A stretch of DNA of 64,000 nt from Rhizobiales bacterium 62-17 (GCA_001898965.1 MKVW01000001.1:583095-647094); one strand, 5' to 3'. Positions 26,265 through 35,240 are shown, counted from the stretch's first letter. Numbers and translations are program-made. Notes: generated from the letters alone by a model not told the origin.

Positions 26265-27128
26265 ATGGCGGCCGCAAACAGCCAGATGATCATTGACGTA
26301 CATTGCCACGTGGTCTCGCCAGATCGCGTGAAATATCCATTGGCACCGCTCGGCGGCAAACAGTCGGACTGGTCATCGGAACGCCCGACCACACCAGAAC
26401 AGCTCATCGCGGCGATGGATGCCGCCGGCGTCGCTCAGGCGGCCGTGGTGCAGGCCTCGACCGCCTACGGACATGACTCGTCCTATCTGGCGGATTCGAT
26501 CAAGCGTTTCCCGGCGCGCTTCACCGGCGTCTTTTCCATTGATCCCTTGGATCCGAAAGCGCTCGAACAGATCGATCTTTGGCACGGTCAGGGCATGACG
26601 GGCATGCGCGTCTTCACCACTGGTTCGACCATGCCCGGCCAGCAGACTTGGCTTGATGACGAGCGTGCTTATCCGGTGTGGGAAAAGGCGGGCAAACTCA
26701 ATCTGCCTGTCGCCATGCAGATGACGGCGCAGGGCATTCCGCTTCTGCTGAAGATCGTCAAGGCCTTCCCGAACACGAATTTCCTGCTCGATCATCTGGC
26801 GCGTCCCGTCATCAACGATGGCCCGCCCTATGCCGCCGCCGAGAGCCTGTGGGGGCTAGCGGACTACAAGAACATCTATCTGAAAATCACCAGCCGCACG
26901 GTCGAACATTGTCAGGCCGGCAAGGCGACGCCGGAAACCTTCATGCCGAAACTCGTTTCGACCTTTGGTTCCGAGCGCCTGCTGTGGGGATCCAACTTCC
27001 CCGCCCACGACGACACGCTGCCGAACATCGTCAAGGAAACGCTGCATGTGCTGGCGCCTGTCTTGGAAGCCGATCGCGCCAATATTTTGAGCGGCACGGC
27101 CCAGCGCCTTTATCCCGTTCTGCAGTGA
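26265..27128 (+). CDS. Amidohydrolase-2 family protein (COG3618-like lactonase/decarboxylase)
   Basis: A 287-residue TIM-barrel metal hydrolase. The metal motif is IDVHCHV near residue 10, with FLLDHLARP near 175 (His and Asp), and RLLWGSNFPAHDD near 245, where the last Asp closes the site. Members hydrolyse lactones such as 2-pyrone-4,6-dicarboxylate or decarboxylate aromatic acids. GGAGGACCC before ATG 26265 fixes the start. It heads a set with a dihydroxyphthalate-decarboxylase-like protein (2 bases downstream) and a Bug protein, under the divergent LysR regulator, which fits a ring-carboxylate catabolic unit. Confidence 0.85.
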   Translation: MAAANSQMIIDVHCHVVSPDRVKYPLAPLGGKQSDWSSERPTTPEQLIAAMDAAGVAQAAVVQASTAYGHDSSYLADSIKRFPARFTGVFSIDPLDPKALEQIDLWHGQGMTGMRVFTTGSTMPGQQTWLDDERAYPVWEKAGKLNLPVAMQMTAQGIPLLLKIVKAFPNTNFLLDHLARPVINDGPPYAAAESLWGLADYKNIYLKITSRTVEHCQAGKATPETFMPKLVSTFGSERLLWGSNFPAHDDTLPNIVKETLHVLAPVLEADRANILSGTAQRLYPVLQ

Positions 27129-27130
27129 GA

Positions 27131-28039
27131 ATGCCGATGACGAACTCAATCCCCACGCTTGCCACCGCGCTGAAACGCTATCCGACGACGGAAGCCTTGC
27201 TTTCCGGCAAGCTGACATTGCCGGCTTTCCATTTTGATTTTCACGAAGTCGAACCCATTCATGACGTGTTCAAGCCGATGGCGCGGGAACAACGGTATGA
27301 TGTGTCCGAACTGGCGATCTTCACCTTCCTGCAAGCCTATGCCTACAACAAGCCGATCGTGCTTCTGCCCATGGTGTTGGCGTCTCGCTTCCAGCATGGC
27401 TGCATCGTCTACAATACCGACTACAACAAGGAACTGACGCCGGACATGCTGCCCGGTAAGAAGATCGGCGTGCGGGCCTATACCCAGACCACCGGTGCCT
27501 GGGTACGCAACATTCTATCGCAGGAACACGCGCTCGATTTCGAATCCGTCGAGTGGATCATCTTTGAAGGGTCCCATCTCGCCGAATATACGGAGCCATC
27601 TTTCGTCAAACGCGCGGCGCCAGGTGTCAAACTCCTGCCTATGTTGATGGCGGGTGAAATCGATGCCGGCATTCTCGGCAACGATTTGCCGAATGATCCG
27701 AAGATCAAGCCGGTCATTCCCGATGCCGCGAATGCTGGTCGCGCCTGGCACGACAAGACGGGTTTGATCCCGATCAACCATATGCTGGTCGTCAAGCGCG
27801 ATCTCCTGCGCTTCCGGCCGGATCTGGTGCGCGACGTCTACAAGACGTTCAAACAGGCAAAGGAAACTGTCACTGTCGCGCCAGGCGCGATCGATATGCG
27901 ACCGATCGGCTATGACAAGGTGACGCCGTCGCTCGAACTGGCGATCCAACTCGCCTATGAGCAACAGATCATTCCGCGCCGCTTCAGTGTCGATGAATTG
28001 TTTGCCGAAAGCCGCGCCGTTCTCGGCGACCTCGCTTGA
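27131..28039 (+). CDS. 4,5-dihydroxyphthalate decarboxylase-like protein (binding-protein fold)
   Basis: A 302-residue protein without a signal peptide. FHFDFHEVEPIHDVFKPMAR near 25, FLQAYAYNKPIVLLPMVL near 60, GKKIGVRAYTQTTGAWVRN near 110 and GLIPINHMLVVKRDLL near 215 match the 4,5-dihydroxyphthalate decarboxylase family, which has the type II periplasmic-binding fold but is cytoplasmic. Many members remain untested, so decarboxylation is not assured. It starts 2 bases after the amidohydrolase (ATG 27131, or ATG 27137) and is clearly co-transcribed. The Bug protein follows 52 bases later. Confidence 0.78.
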   Translation: MPMTNSIPTLATALKRYPTTEALLSGKLTLPAFHFDFHEVEPIHDVFKPMAREQRYDVSELAIFTFLQAYAYNKPIVLLPMVLASRFQHGCIVYNTDYNKELTPDMLPGKKIGVRAYTQTTGAWVRNILSQEHALDFESVEWIIFEGSHLAEYTEPSFVKRAAPGVKLLPMLMAGEIDAGILGNDLPNDPKIKPVIPDAANAGRAWHDKTGLIPINHMLVVKRDLLRFRPDLVRDVYKTFKQAKETVTVAPGAIDMRPIGYDKVTPSLELAIQLAYEQQIIPRRFSVDELFAESRAVLGDLA

Positions 28040-28091
28040 CTTGTGTTCAATCCGGCTGGCGTAAGTTCGCCAGCCCATCGGAGAAACCGCC

Positions 28092-29120
28092 ATGTTTTCT
28101 GTGAATGCCAATTGGCTACGGACGATCTCTCCTCTCTTTCTCATCGGCGCCGTCTGCGCTGCGCAAGCGCAACCGTCAGGCGATTTCCTGAAGGGTCAGA
28201 CCGTGCGCGTCATGGTCGGCCATCCGCCGGGTGGTTCCTATGATTTCTACGCGCGCCTCGCCGCCGACATGCTGAAAGCCAATCTGCCACAGGCAGCCGC
28301 CGTGATCGTCGAGAATAAGCCCGGTGGCGGCGGGTTGATTGCAACAAGCTATCTCTACAATCAGGCGCCACGCGACGGCACTGTGCTGGCCGTTCTGCCC
28401 GAGACCATAGCCAATACCCAGGTGCTCGAGCCTGAAATCGGTAAGTGGAAAGTTCAGGAGATGAACTACATCGGCTCCTTCTCGCCGGTGAACACCGCTT
28501 TCGTGCGCCGCAAGAATTCACCGTCCAAGACGCCCGCGGATATGAAAAAACAGGAGACCATCGTCGGTTGTACGGGCACCACGGCGCAATCCTTTCAATA
28601 TCCGGCGCTGCTGAAAGTGCTTGGCGGTTTCAAGTTCAAGATGATCTGCGGCTATCCGGGAGCCGGTGAATATTCCATCGCGCTGGAACGTGGCGAAATC
28701 GATCTCGTCTCCTCAGCTTGGAATTCCTGGCGCGTCACCCACGCCAAGCAGCTTAAGGAAGGCGATCTTGTCGCCGTGATTCAGACGGGGCTCAAGCGCA
28801 ATCACGAACTGCCGGACGTGCCGCTCATGCAGGAGCTCGTCGACGATCCCACCGCCAAGAAGGTCATCGAATTCGCCTCTGCCGGCGCCATGATCGGTCG
28901 TGCGCTTGTTGCGCCGCCGCGCATTCCCGAAGAGCGGATCGCCTATCTGCGCGCGCTGTTCGACAAAATGGTCGCCGACCCCGCGATGAAGGAAATGGCG
29001 GCGAAGCGTGGTCTCGAGCTTGAGCCAACGCCAGGCACCGTCGTGCAGGGATATTCGGATGCCATCGTCAAGACGCCTCCGGAGATCGTCGAAAAGGCGG
29101 CTCTGGCTTTCAAGGGCTAG
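28092..29120 (+). CDS. Bug-type (TTT family) periplasmic solute-binding protein
   Basis: A 342-residue protein with a signal peptide (WLRTISPLFLIGAVCAAQA, cleavage near residue 26) and the Bug start FLKGQTVRVMVGHPPGGSYDFYARL, followed by PAAVIVENKPGGGGLIA-type text and a C-terminal LFDKMVADPAMKEMAAKRG. It would bind a carboxylate, perhaps the substrate of the two enzymes just upstream. No TctAB genes are nearby. A strong hairpin follows at 29151. Confidence 0.87.
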   Translation: MFSVNANWLRTISPLFLIGAVCAAQAQPSGDFLKGQTVRVMVGHPPGGSYDFYARLAADMLKANLPQAAAVIVENKPGGGGLIATSYLYNQAPRDGTVLAVLPETIANTQVLEPEIGKWKVQEMNYIGSFSPVNTAFVRRKNSPSKTPADMKKQETIVGCTGTTAQSFQYPALLKVLGGFKFKMICGYPGAGEYSIALERGEIDLVSSAWNSWRVTHAKQLKEGDLVAVIQTGLKRNHELPDVPLMQELVDDPTAKKVIEFASAGAMIGRALVAPPRIPEERIAYLRALFDKMVADPAMKEMAAKRGLELEPTPGTVVQGYSDAIVKTPPEIVEKAALAFKG

Positions 29121-29150
29121 TCGAGAGCTTAGGGAGGAAGCAAAAACAGG

Positions 29151-29187
29151 CGCCGGGTATGAAGCATGGCTATGCTTCTGCCCGGCG
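29151..29187 (+). terminator. Strong GC hairpin after the Bug gene
   Basis: CGCCGGG (29151-29157) pairs with CCCGGCG (29181-29187) and GAAGCAT (29161-29167) with ATGCTTC (29172-29178), giving 14 pairs with a small internal loop. No T run follows on the plus strand; on the minus strand the next bases read CCTGTTTTTG. A terminator or 3'-end stabiliser is likely. Confidence 0.55.
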
Positions 29188-29307
29188 TTACATCTTTCAC
29201 GTGTCACCGATTGGATCGAGCGCAATTGAGAAAAATGCGCGCCGAAATGAGTACTCATTCTCTACCATGAATGCCGGAAGGTTCCTGATCCGTTGAACCA
29301 GCATCCG

Positions 29308-29340
29308 TTCTTCTCGTTCGCTTAAGGCGAGAAGAAGGAG
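29308..29340 (+). promoter_or_regulatory. Leader hairpin abutting the ribosome binding site
   Basis: TTCTTCTCG (29308-29316) and CGAGAAGAA (29328-29336) form a perfect 9-bp stem with an 11-base loop, and the Shine-Dalgarno GGAG starts at the next base (29337), 7 bases before ATG 29348. Such a placement can hinder or protect ribosome loading on the putative exoprotein mRNA. Confidence 0.45.
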
Positions 29341-29347
29341 ATTCGCG

Positions 29348-30301
29348 ATGGTTCAATACTATTACGGAACTTCCGATAGTGGTGCGACCACGATGACGTG
29401 GCCGCCTCAGTCCACGGGTCCTGCGCCTGGACAAGACACAGGCCAAGGATCGGCACCTCCGCCTCTAGGGACAGCCCCACCTCAGGATGGCGGTGGAACC
29501 GGCAATCCCCAACAACCGCCACCGAACAATGCGGGCGGTGATCCGAACACCCCGCCGGCGAATGGCGGAGGGGATGGCGGCGGCGATGGAGGCACGGGTG
29601 GAGGTTTGCTTTCGGGCGGCCTTGCCAATCTCCTCAACGGCGTCATTCATGATTTCCATGCATCGATCGAAACCGCGAGCCATGATTTGGGGCTCGGCGG
29701 AACGGTTCATGGGATCACGCATCTGGGCGAGACCATCGGTTTGGGTGATCTCGGCGGCGATAATCTGCTGACCGATGTCCTTGATGCGCCGTCCGCCATT
29801 CTAAGCGGCAACACGGGAACCTTGCTTACCGATCTGGTCCACGACGTCGGCAATACCGTCGAAGCCACGGGAAACCTGCTGAACGGCGTTGGCGATGACC
29901 TTTCGTCGCCAAACGGCATTCTCGGCGTCGCCGGTCTCGTCAATGGCCTATTGGATGGCGTCGGCGGCCCCGGCGAAGGCGGATTGCTGGAAAACATCAT
30001 CAACACCAATCCCCATGGTGCCGATGATGGCCACAGCCATCTCCTGGATGTGAATGTCGGCGATCTTGGCACGGGGCTTTCACTGGGCGAGCTGAATGTG
30101 CTCGACGGCGGATCGATCCAAGTACCTTTGGTCGATGGGCTACATGCGGATGCGCTCAGCGGTCTGGTGCAAAACGGACCGTTGGCGCAGGTGCTCGACA
30201 TCGGTGATGTCGGTGGTGGCGCTTTGCCGGACATCGGCGGTATCACGCAATTGCTGCCCGATATTCTCGATCATAGCAACGGCCATTTCCTGCTGTCATA
30301 G
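29348..30301 (+). CDS. Gly/Asp-rich exoprotein, candidate type I secretion substrate
   Basis: A 317-residue protein with no signal peptide. Residues 1-80 are low-complexity Pro/Gly/Gln (PPPLGTAPPQDGGGTG, GGGDGGGDGGTGGG); residues 85-317 alternate short hydrophobic and Gly/Asn/Asp stretches (GLANLLNGVIHDF, LLTDLVHDVGNTVEATGNLL, GLVNGLLDGVGG). It ends DHSNGHFLLS, an acidic residue then a terminal hydrophobic cluster like the C-terminal signal of HasA/protease-type ABC exporters. No RTX nonapeptides are seen. It converges with the type I secretion genes and has its own terminator at 30321. Role unknown; adhesin or matrix protein is a guess. Confidence 0.6.
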   Translation: MVQYYYGTSDSGATTMTWPPQSTGPAPGQDTGQGSAPPPLGTAPPQDGGGTGNPQQPPPNNAGGDPNTPPANGGGDGGGDGGTGGGLLSGGLANLLNGVIHDFHASIETASHDLGLGGTVHGITHLGETIGLGDLGGDNLLTDVLDAPSAILSGNTGTLLTDLVHDVGNTVEATGNLLNGVGDDLSSPNGILGVAGLVNGLLDGVGGPGEGGLLENIINTNPHGADDGHSHLLDVNVGDLGTGLSLGELNVLDGGSIQVPLVDGLHADALSGLVQNGPLAQVLDIGDVGGGALPDIGGITQLLPDILDHSNGHFLLS

Positions 30302-30320
30302 GCTGGGAGCCAGAAGCAAG

Positions 30321-30351
30321 AGCTGCCGCTGTTTTCAGCGGCAGCTTTTTT
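30321..30351 (+). terminator. Rho-independent terminator of the exoprotein gene
   Basis: AGCTGCCGCTG (30321-30331) and CAGCGGCAGCT (30336-30346) form a perfect 11-bp stem with a TTTT loop, and a run of six T ends at 30351. It lies 20 bases after the exoprotein stop and touches the stop of the convergent HlyD gene. Confidence 0.9.
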
Positions 30352-31648
30352 ATCGCTCTCGGAAGGCCCGGTACATCTGGTCGCTCAGCGGTTTGACCAG
30401 ATAGGAGAGGATGGTGCGTTCGCTGGTGCGCAGATAGGCATCTACAGGCATGCCGGGGATCAACCGGACATCGCCCAAGGCTGGAATGGATTTGGCGTCC
30501 ATGGCGATGCGAACCGTATAAAAGCTCGTCTCGGCCTTATCGTCCTTGCTCGTACTTGCGGAAACCAAGGTCACCTTGCCGCCGATCTCCGGTGTCGACC
30601 GCTGGTTGAAGCTGGAAAAGCGCAGGACTGCGTCCTGGCCGACGTGAACCTGATCGACATTGGAGGGCGGCACCTTCACTTCGACAGCGAGATTGTCGGC
30701 ATCGGGAACGATCAGCATGATCGGCTCGCCCGCTGCAATCACGCCCCCTTGGGTATGGACGGTGAGCTGATGGACGATGCCTGATTGTGGCGAACGGATA
30801 TCGATCCGCTTCAATTGATCTTGCGCGGTGACGTAACGCTCATTGAGTTCTGCGATTTTGGCACGGATGTCGGCGAGCTGGCGGGCCACGTCGCTGCGCA
30901 TGTCCTGGTCAACCTGGATGATCTGCAGTTCGGTTTCGGCGATGCGACCTCGGGACTCCGCGATCGACGCGGTCAACTGTCCGCTCTCGCCATCCAGCCG
31001 CGCCTGATTGCGCTCAAGGGCGACAAGGCGGGTGAGGGGCACGAGCTTCTTGTCCCAAAGGTCCTGCACACCTTCCAGCTCTTTGCGGATGAGCCGCGCC
31101 TCTGCCAGCTTAGCATCGTATTGGACTTTCAGCCCGGTGATCTTCTCGTTCAACTGGGTGATGCGCTCGCGCAACTGTCGCTTCTGGCCGTCCGATGCAT
31201 CGCGGCGGAAATTGAACAATTTGACCTCGCCCTCGATGATCCGGCCGGTTTCCGTCTCGGGCGACGTATCCATATCGGCCGGAAAGAGAATGTCTGGGCG
31301 CTGGTCCCGTTCGGTTTCCAGGCGGGCCTGACGCGCCCGCAGTTCGCGCAGATCTTTTTCCACTGTGGCCAAACTGGCGCGAGCAACGGTTTCATCGAGC
31401 TTGATCAGGATTTGGTTGGCTTCCACCCGGTCGCCTTCACGCACGTGAAGTTCTGCGACGATGCCGCCGGTGGGATGTTGGATTTTCTTGATGTTGGTTT
31501 CGACGACAAGCGAACCGATGGCAACGACCGCCCCCGAAAGTTCGCTCGTTGCACCGACATAGCCCATGCCGCCGACGAGAAAGATCGCGGCGATGGAGCT
31601 GTTGCGCAAATGACGTTCCAACGAGATTTGGGATGGTCGCTTGCTCAT
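30350..31648 (-). CDS. HlyD-family type I secretion membrane fusion protein
   Basis: A 432-residue periplasmic adaptor. One N-terminal transmembrane helix (about 16-34, IAAIFLVGGMGYVGAT), a lipoyl half-motif GGIVAELHVREGDRVEANQIL near 60, a long coiled coil (about 95-285, rich in Glu, Arg and Leu), the second lipoyl half IRSPQSGIVHQLTVHT near 300, and a beta domain ending IPGMPVDAYLRTSERT. It links the ABC exporter to an outer-membrane TolC, which is not in the window. It starts by ATGA overlap with the exporter gene. Confidence 0.93.
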   Translation of the reverse strand: MSKRPSQISLERHLRNSSIAAIFLVGGMGYVGATSELSGAVVAIGSLVVETNIKKIQHPTGGIVAELHVREGDRVEANQILIKLDETVARASLATVEKDLRELRARQARLETERDQRPDILFPADMDTSPETETGRIIEGEVKLFNFRRDASDGQKRQLRERITQLNEKITGLKVQYDAKLAEARLIRKELEGVQDLWDKKLVPLTRLVALERNQARLDGESGQLTASIAESRGRIAETELQIIQVDQDMRSDVARQLADIRAKIAELNERYVTAQDQLKRIDIRSPQSGIVHQLTVHTQGGVIAAGEPIMLIVPDADNLAVEVKVPPSNVDQVHVGQDAVLRFSSFNQRSTPEIGGKVTLVSASTSKDDKAETSFYTVRIAMDAKSIPALGDVRLIPGMPVDAYLRTSERTILSYLVKPLSDQMYRAFRER

Positions 31649-33417
31649 GCTGCGCCCTCCTTAGGTGGTTTGGCTTTCGACCGCGAGGCCGGCGCATTCG
31701 TGCGCGCGGCGGGGGCTGCCTGCACCAGTTGCGGGAAAAGTTTGTCGCGGTCGCCAAAAGCCTGCTTACGTCCTTCGTTGAGAACCAGAACTTTGTCGAC
31801 CGATGCGAGCGCGCTGGAGCGATGGGCAATGACGATGGCGATCCCTTGCCGTTGACGCACATTCCGGATGGCCGCGGTCAACGCCGCCTCGCCATGGGAA
31901 TCGAGATTGGAGTTCGGTTCGTCGAGAACGACCAGGAACGGATTGCCGTAGAGCGCGCGGGCCAGGCCAATGCGCTGGCGCTGACCACCAGACAATTGTT
32001 CGCCGCCTTCCCCGACAAGAGTTTCATAGGCGAGGGGCAGGCGAAGAATGAGGTCATGGACGCCGGCTGCCTTGGCGGCTGACATCAGAGCTTCGTGATC
32101 GACGCGCGTTTGAAATCGCGCGATGTTCTGCGCGACGGTACCGGGAAACAGCTCTACGTCCTGTGGCATATAGCCGATGTGTGCGCTCAGCGCATCCTGC
32201 GGCCAATCATCGATGCGCGCGCCATCGAGGCGGATCGCGCCATGCCGGGCTTTCCAGATGCCGACGACAGCGCGCGCGAGAGACGACTTGCCCGAACCAC
32301 TCGGCCCAATGATCGCCAAGGCGCTACCGGCTTCGACCTGGAAGCTCACATCATGGAGAACCGCCCGGCCGGTGGCCGGTGTCGCAAGACCCAGACCTGT
32401 GACACGCAGGTTCTGTTTGGGCGTACCGATGGCCGTGCGCTCATGACGAACAGGCGTGTCGTTGAAAATGCGCGAAAGCCGCATCCAGCTTTGCCGCGCC
32501 GCGATGAACGATTTCCAATGGGCAATCAGCATGTCGACGGGAGCCAAAGCCCGCGCAGCGAGGATAGTCGACGCCAGCATGACACCGGCCGTCGCCTCTT
32601 GATGGATGACGAGCCAGGCGCCTAGCGCCAAAAGGCCCGATTGCAGGGTCGTCCGCAGGGCTCTCTGCAAGGCGGCGAAATTGCCGGTGATCTCGACACC
32701 GATTTCCTGGCGATCGAGGGCTCGGTCGTTTTCCTCGTTCCAACGGCGCGTCATAGCCGATTGCAGGCCGAGGGCTTGAACGATGCCGGCATTGCGCCGC
32801 ATGACCTCGGAGAAACGACGCCTGTCCGCATGCGCGAGTGTCGCTTCCTGCGTTTTGCGGCGGAGCAGAATTTCGCCGGTCGCTGTCAATCCTACAAACA
32901 CGATCACTGCAACGAGAACCGTTGCGCCGATAAGGGGGTGCATCGCGAAGCAGATGCCGACATACAGGATCACCCAGGGCAGATCGAAAAGCGCTACGAG
33001 CGCCGGGCTGGCGATGAATTCGCGTAAGGTGTCGACGTCGCGCTGGGCCTGCAGGCCATCCTGACCGTCGGTGCCGCGCTCGTGTGCGCGCAACAGAATG
33101 TCGAAAGCCCTGGGGCCGATCTCATCCTCGACGCGGCGGCCGAGATGCAGCATGATCCGGCCGCGTTGGCGGTCGAAATAGCCCTGAAAGACAAATAACG
33201 CCACGACCAACAGAAACAGGCTGATCAATGTCGGCACGCTGCGGCTTGGCAGCACCCGATCGTAGACCTGAAGCATGAAGATCGGCGCGGCCAACATCAG
33301 AAGATTAATCAGGGCGCTGATGCCGGCCACGCCGATGAGCGGCCGCCTGAATTTCTTCATGACGCCGAGGAGTTCGTCAGATTCCCATTGGGAAGAGAAT
33401 TTGGCCCAGCCCTTCAT
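31645..33417 (-). CDS. Type I secretion ABC exporter (PrtD/HasD-like permease-ATPase)
   Basis: A 590-residue fused exporter. The membrane domain (about 20-310) has paired helices (ISALINLLMLAAPIFMLQVYD, LISLFLLVVALFVFQGYF) and lacks a C39 peptidase domain, as in PrtD/HasD rather than bacteriocin exporters. The ATPase has Walker A GPSGSGKSS near 370, signature LSGGQRQRIGLARAL near 475 and Walker B VVLDEPNSNLD near 497. It pumps unfolded proteins with C-terminal signals. ATG 33417 follows GGGAG; a TTG at 33432 is less likely. Operon order on the minus strand is substrate, exporter, HlyD. Confidence 0.94.
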   Translation of the reverse strand: MKGWAKFSSQWESDELLGVMKKFRRPLIGVAGISALINLLMLAAPIFMLQVYDRVLPSRSVPTLISLFLLVVALFVFQGYFDRQRGRIMLHLGRRVEDEIGPRAFDILLRAHERGTDGQDGLQAQRDVDTLREFIASPALVALFDLPWVILYVGICFAMHPLIGATVLVAVIVFVGLTATGEILLRRKTQEATLAHADRRRFSEVMRRNAGIVQALGLQSAMTRRWNEENDRALDRQEIGVEITGNFAALQRALRTTLQSGLLALGAWLVIHQEATAGVMLASTILAARALAPVDMLIAHWKSFIAARQSWMRLSRIFNDTPVRHERTAIGTPKQNLRVTGLGLATPATGRAVLHDVSFQVEAGSALAIIGPSGSGKSSLARAVVGIWKARHGAIRLDGARIDDWPQDALSAHIGYMPQDVELFPGTVAQNIARFQTRVDHEALMSAAKAAGVHDLILRLPLAYETLVGEGGEQLSGGQRQRIGLARALYGNPFLVVLDEPNSNLDSHGEAALTAAIRNVRQRQGIAIVIAHRSSALASVDKVLVLNEGRKQAFGDRDKLFPQLVQAAPAARTNAPASRSKAKPPKEGAA

Positions 33418-33452
33418 ATGTCTCCCGTTCAATCGTCAGGACGATGGAGTGG

Positions 33453-34412
33453 TCAAAGAAGATTCAGATGGTGCGTCAGGCTATCTAGAACATGATCGAC
33501 GATCAGCGGCACGCCGCCTGGGTCGTGGTCATGATTTGCCGGCGGCAGAATGTCGGAGATCAGATGAGGTATTGGCGAGCCTTCGACAGCGGCGGCGAGC
33601 CCGTCCAAAGTATCGTGCAATGCGCCCTGCAATGAGGGAGTTTCAATGGAGCCGTCATTATGCAGGATCGGCAGCGGCAAGAGGTCAACAAGGTCGCCAA
33701 CCGCGTTCAGCGCCGAGCCGACCAGATGTTGCGTGTCGATGGCGACGTCGTGAACGATCCCACCCACCAGACCGGTTGCGGCGTCCAGGATGTGATCGAC
33801 CAGTTTTAGATTCAAACTGTCTGCGATATCCGGGATCAGTGTGCCCGAGTGATCGGTTGGTTGGGGAATGAGATCATCGGTGTGCGGCAGACGCACCAGA
33901 TCGGCATGCGGCGTGGTATCTGGCGTTGGCTGTTCCGCGTTCGATGGCTGAGACGTTTCAGGTTCATGCATCGAGACGATGGCTGGCGGCACGGCTATGC
34001 CGCCGCCGTTCGCGGCGAGGCTGACGGAAGCGGAGTCGTTGGCTGTGGCTTGATCCGGCGTCGCCGATGTTTCGGCTATGGCGTCGGGTTGGGTGCTGAA
34101 CGATGCTTCATGGTGGCCGAAGCCTGCGTCGCTGAGAGGCGGCGGCAGCGCCTCCACGTCTGGGCCATGTGCGGCTTGATCGGCAGGATTCGCCACTTCC
34201 GTTATAGGCGTTTCCGGTGGTGGGGGAGGGGCGGCTTCGTTCTGTGTGCCCGAACCATCATCGGGAACGATCTCCCAGTCCGGATGGGCCGAGAGATGCT
34301 CGATCTCTATAAGTTTAGCGATATTGGCAGCCGTCGTCGGGTCCGCGACAAGGGCGGCCGCCATGATGGCAGCCTGGAGCAGGCGCTCGTCGGCAGGAAG
34401 ATCGATAGCCAT
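33453..34412 (-). CDS. Pro/Ala-rich protein, second candidate type I secretion substrate
   Basis: A 319-residue protein, no signal peptide. An N-terminal helical part (MAIDLPADERLLQAAIMAA, residues 1-45) is followed by a long disordered Pro/Thr/Glu region (about 50-190) and a C-terminal part of Leu/Asp/Gly/His repeats (LVDHILDAATGLVGGIVHDV, HLVGSALNAVGDLVDLLPLP) much like the protein at 29348. It ends VLDSLTHHLNLL, again acidic then hydrophobic. It is the first gene of the exporter operon, 35 bases before the ABC gene. ATG 34412 follows GTGGAGG. No family is recognised and no RTX repeats are seen. Confidence 0.6.
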   Translation of the reverse strand: MAIDLPADERLLQAAIMAAALVADPTTAANIAKLIEIEHLSAHPDWEIVPDDGSGTQNEAAPPPPPETPITEVANPADQAAHGPDVEALPPPLSDAGFGHHEASFSTQPDAIAETSATPDQATANDSASVSLAANGGGIAVPPAIVSMHEPETSQPSNAEQPTPDTTPHADLVRLPHTDDLIPQPTDHSGTLIPDIADSLNLKLVDHILDAATGLVGGIVHDVAIDTQHLVGSALNAVGDLVDLLPLPILHNDGSIETPSLQGALHDTLDGLAAAVEGSPIPHLISDILPPANHDHDPGGVPLIVDHVLDSLTHHLNLL

Positions 34413-34516
34413 GGCCCGGACCTCCACGCGGAATCCCATATGATCCCGTCAATGGTGGAGGCGAGGGTGCGTTCCCATGTCGGCTGCGAGGCGTCGCAAC
34501 GAGGTCAATGAAAGCC

Positions 34517-34555
34517 TAACGGCGGCGGCGCGATTTGAACGGTCGGGCGCCGTTA
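34517..34555 (-). repeat. 8-bp inverted repeat after the globin gene
   Basis: TAACGGCG (34517-34524) and CGCCGTTA (34548-34555) are inverted copies 23 bases apart and span the globin stop codon. On the minus strand GGCTTTCATT follows. It may be a weak terminator between the globin and the secretion operon. Confidence 0.35.
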
Positions 34556-35017
34556 CAGGCTCTCTTCAAGGATAGGTTGTAGCTGCGTTGCATTCTCGCC
34601 GCGATGGAAGGCAATGGCGAGGCGGAAGGAATGGCCGATGCGCAGGGCGCGGTCGAGAAAGAGGGCCGCGACGTCAGGCGGACACAGGCTTTGCACGGTC
34701 GCGCGAAACAGGGTTAACCAACGCCGGAAGTGCTCCTCGCCAAGGCCGGGCAGAAGAAGATGCGGGCGCAGCGGATGTCCTTCGTAGCGGCCGGTGCGCA
34801 ACAGCGTCGACGACCAGAAGTCACACATTTTGGCGAGATGTTGCGGCCACGCTTCCGGCGCGATGGCGCCATTGAAGATCGGCCCTAGCAGATCGTCCGC
34901 ACGGATCTTGTCGTAGAAACCATGCACGACGGCGTGGATCATCGCTTCGTCGAGGGCATCGGGAATGAGCCGGCCATCGATGGTCATAGCGCGCGTCGGC
35001 GCGGATCGTCCCTTCAT
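34553..35017 (-). CDS. Group III truncated hemoglobin
   Basis: About 154 residues from ATG 35017. FYDKIRADDLLGPIFNGAI is the B/CD region, HLAKMCDFWSSTLL the E helix with the invariant DFW of group III, and LPGLGEEHFRRWLTLF the F helix with the proximal heme histidine. These 2/2 globins bind O2 or NO and are thought to help with oxygen sensing or nitrosative stress. The start is uncertain: a TTG at 35059 and an ATG at 34990 are alternatives and none has a strong ribosome site. It is followed on the same strand by the type I secretion operon. Confidence 0.88.
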   Translation of the reverse strand: MKGRSAPTRAMTIDGRLIPDALDEAMIHAVVHGFYDKIRADDLLGPIFNGAIAPEAWPQHLAKMCDFWSSTLLRTGRYEGHPLRPHLLLPGLGEEHFRRWLTLFRATVQSLCPPDVAALFLDRALRIGHSFRLAIAFHRGENATQLQPILEESL

Positions 35018-35240
35018 CGCATCACCAAGAGTCGCTTCACGATCAAGATATGTCGGCAAGATATGTCGGATGGTGCCATTTTATTGGCCGATGCCCAACC
35101 CGCAAAAAGTCGCAGCCAGAACGTCACGGCATGGCCACCGGCCGCACTTTTTCGTGAGAACGGAAAGAGTGCAGTACCGGCAGCGGAACGATCATCGGCA
35201 AAGCGGATTGACCCCCCGGGGTTTGCAAGGAGAGATCGCA

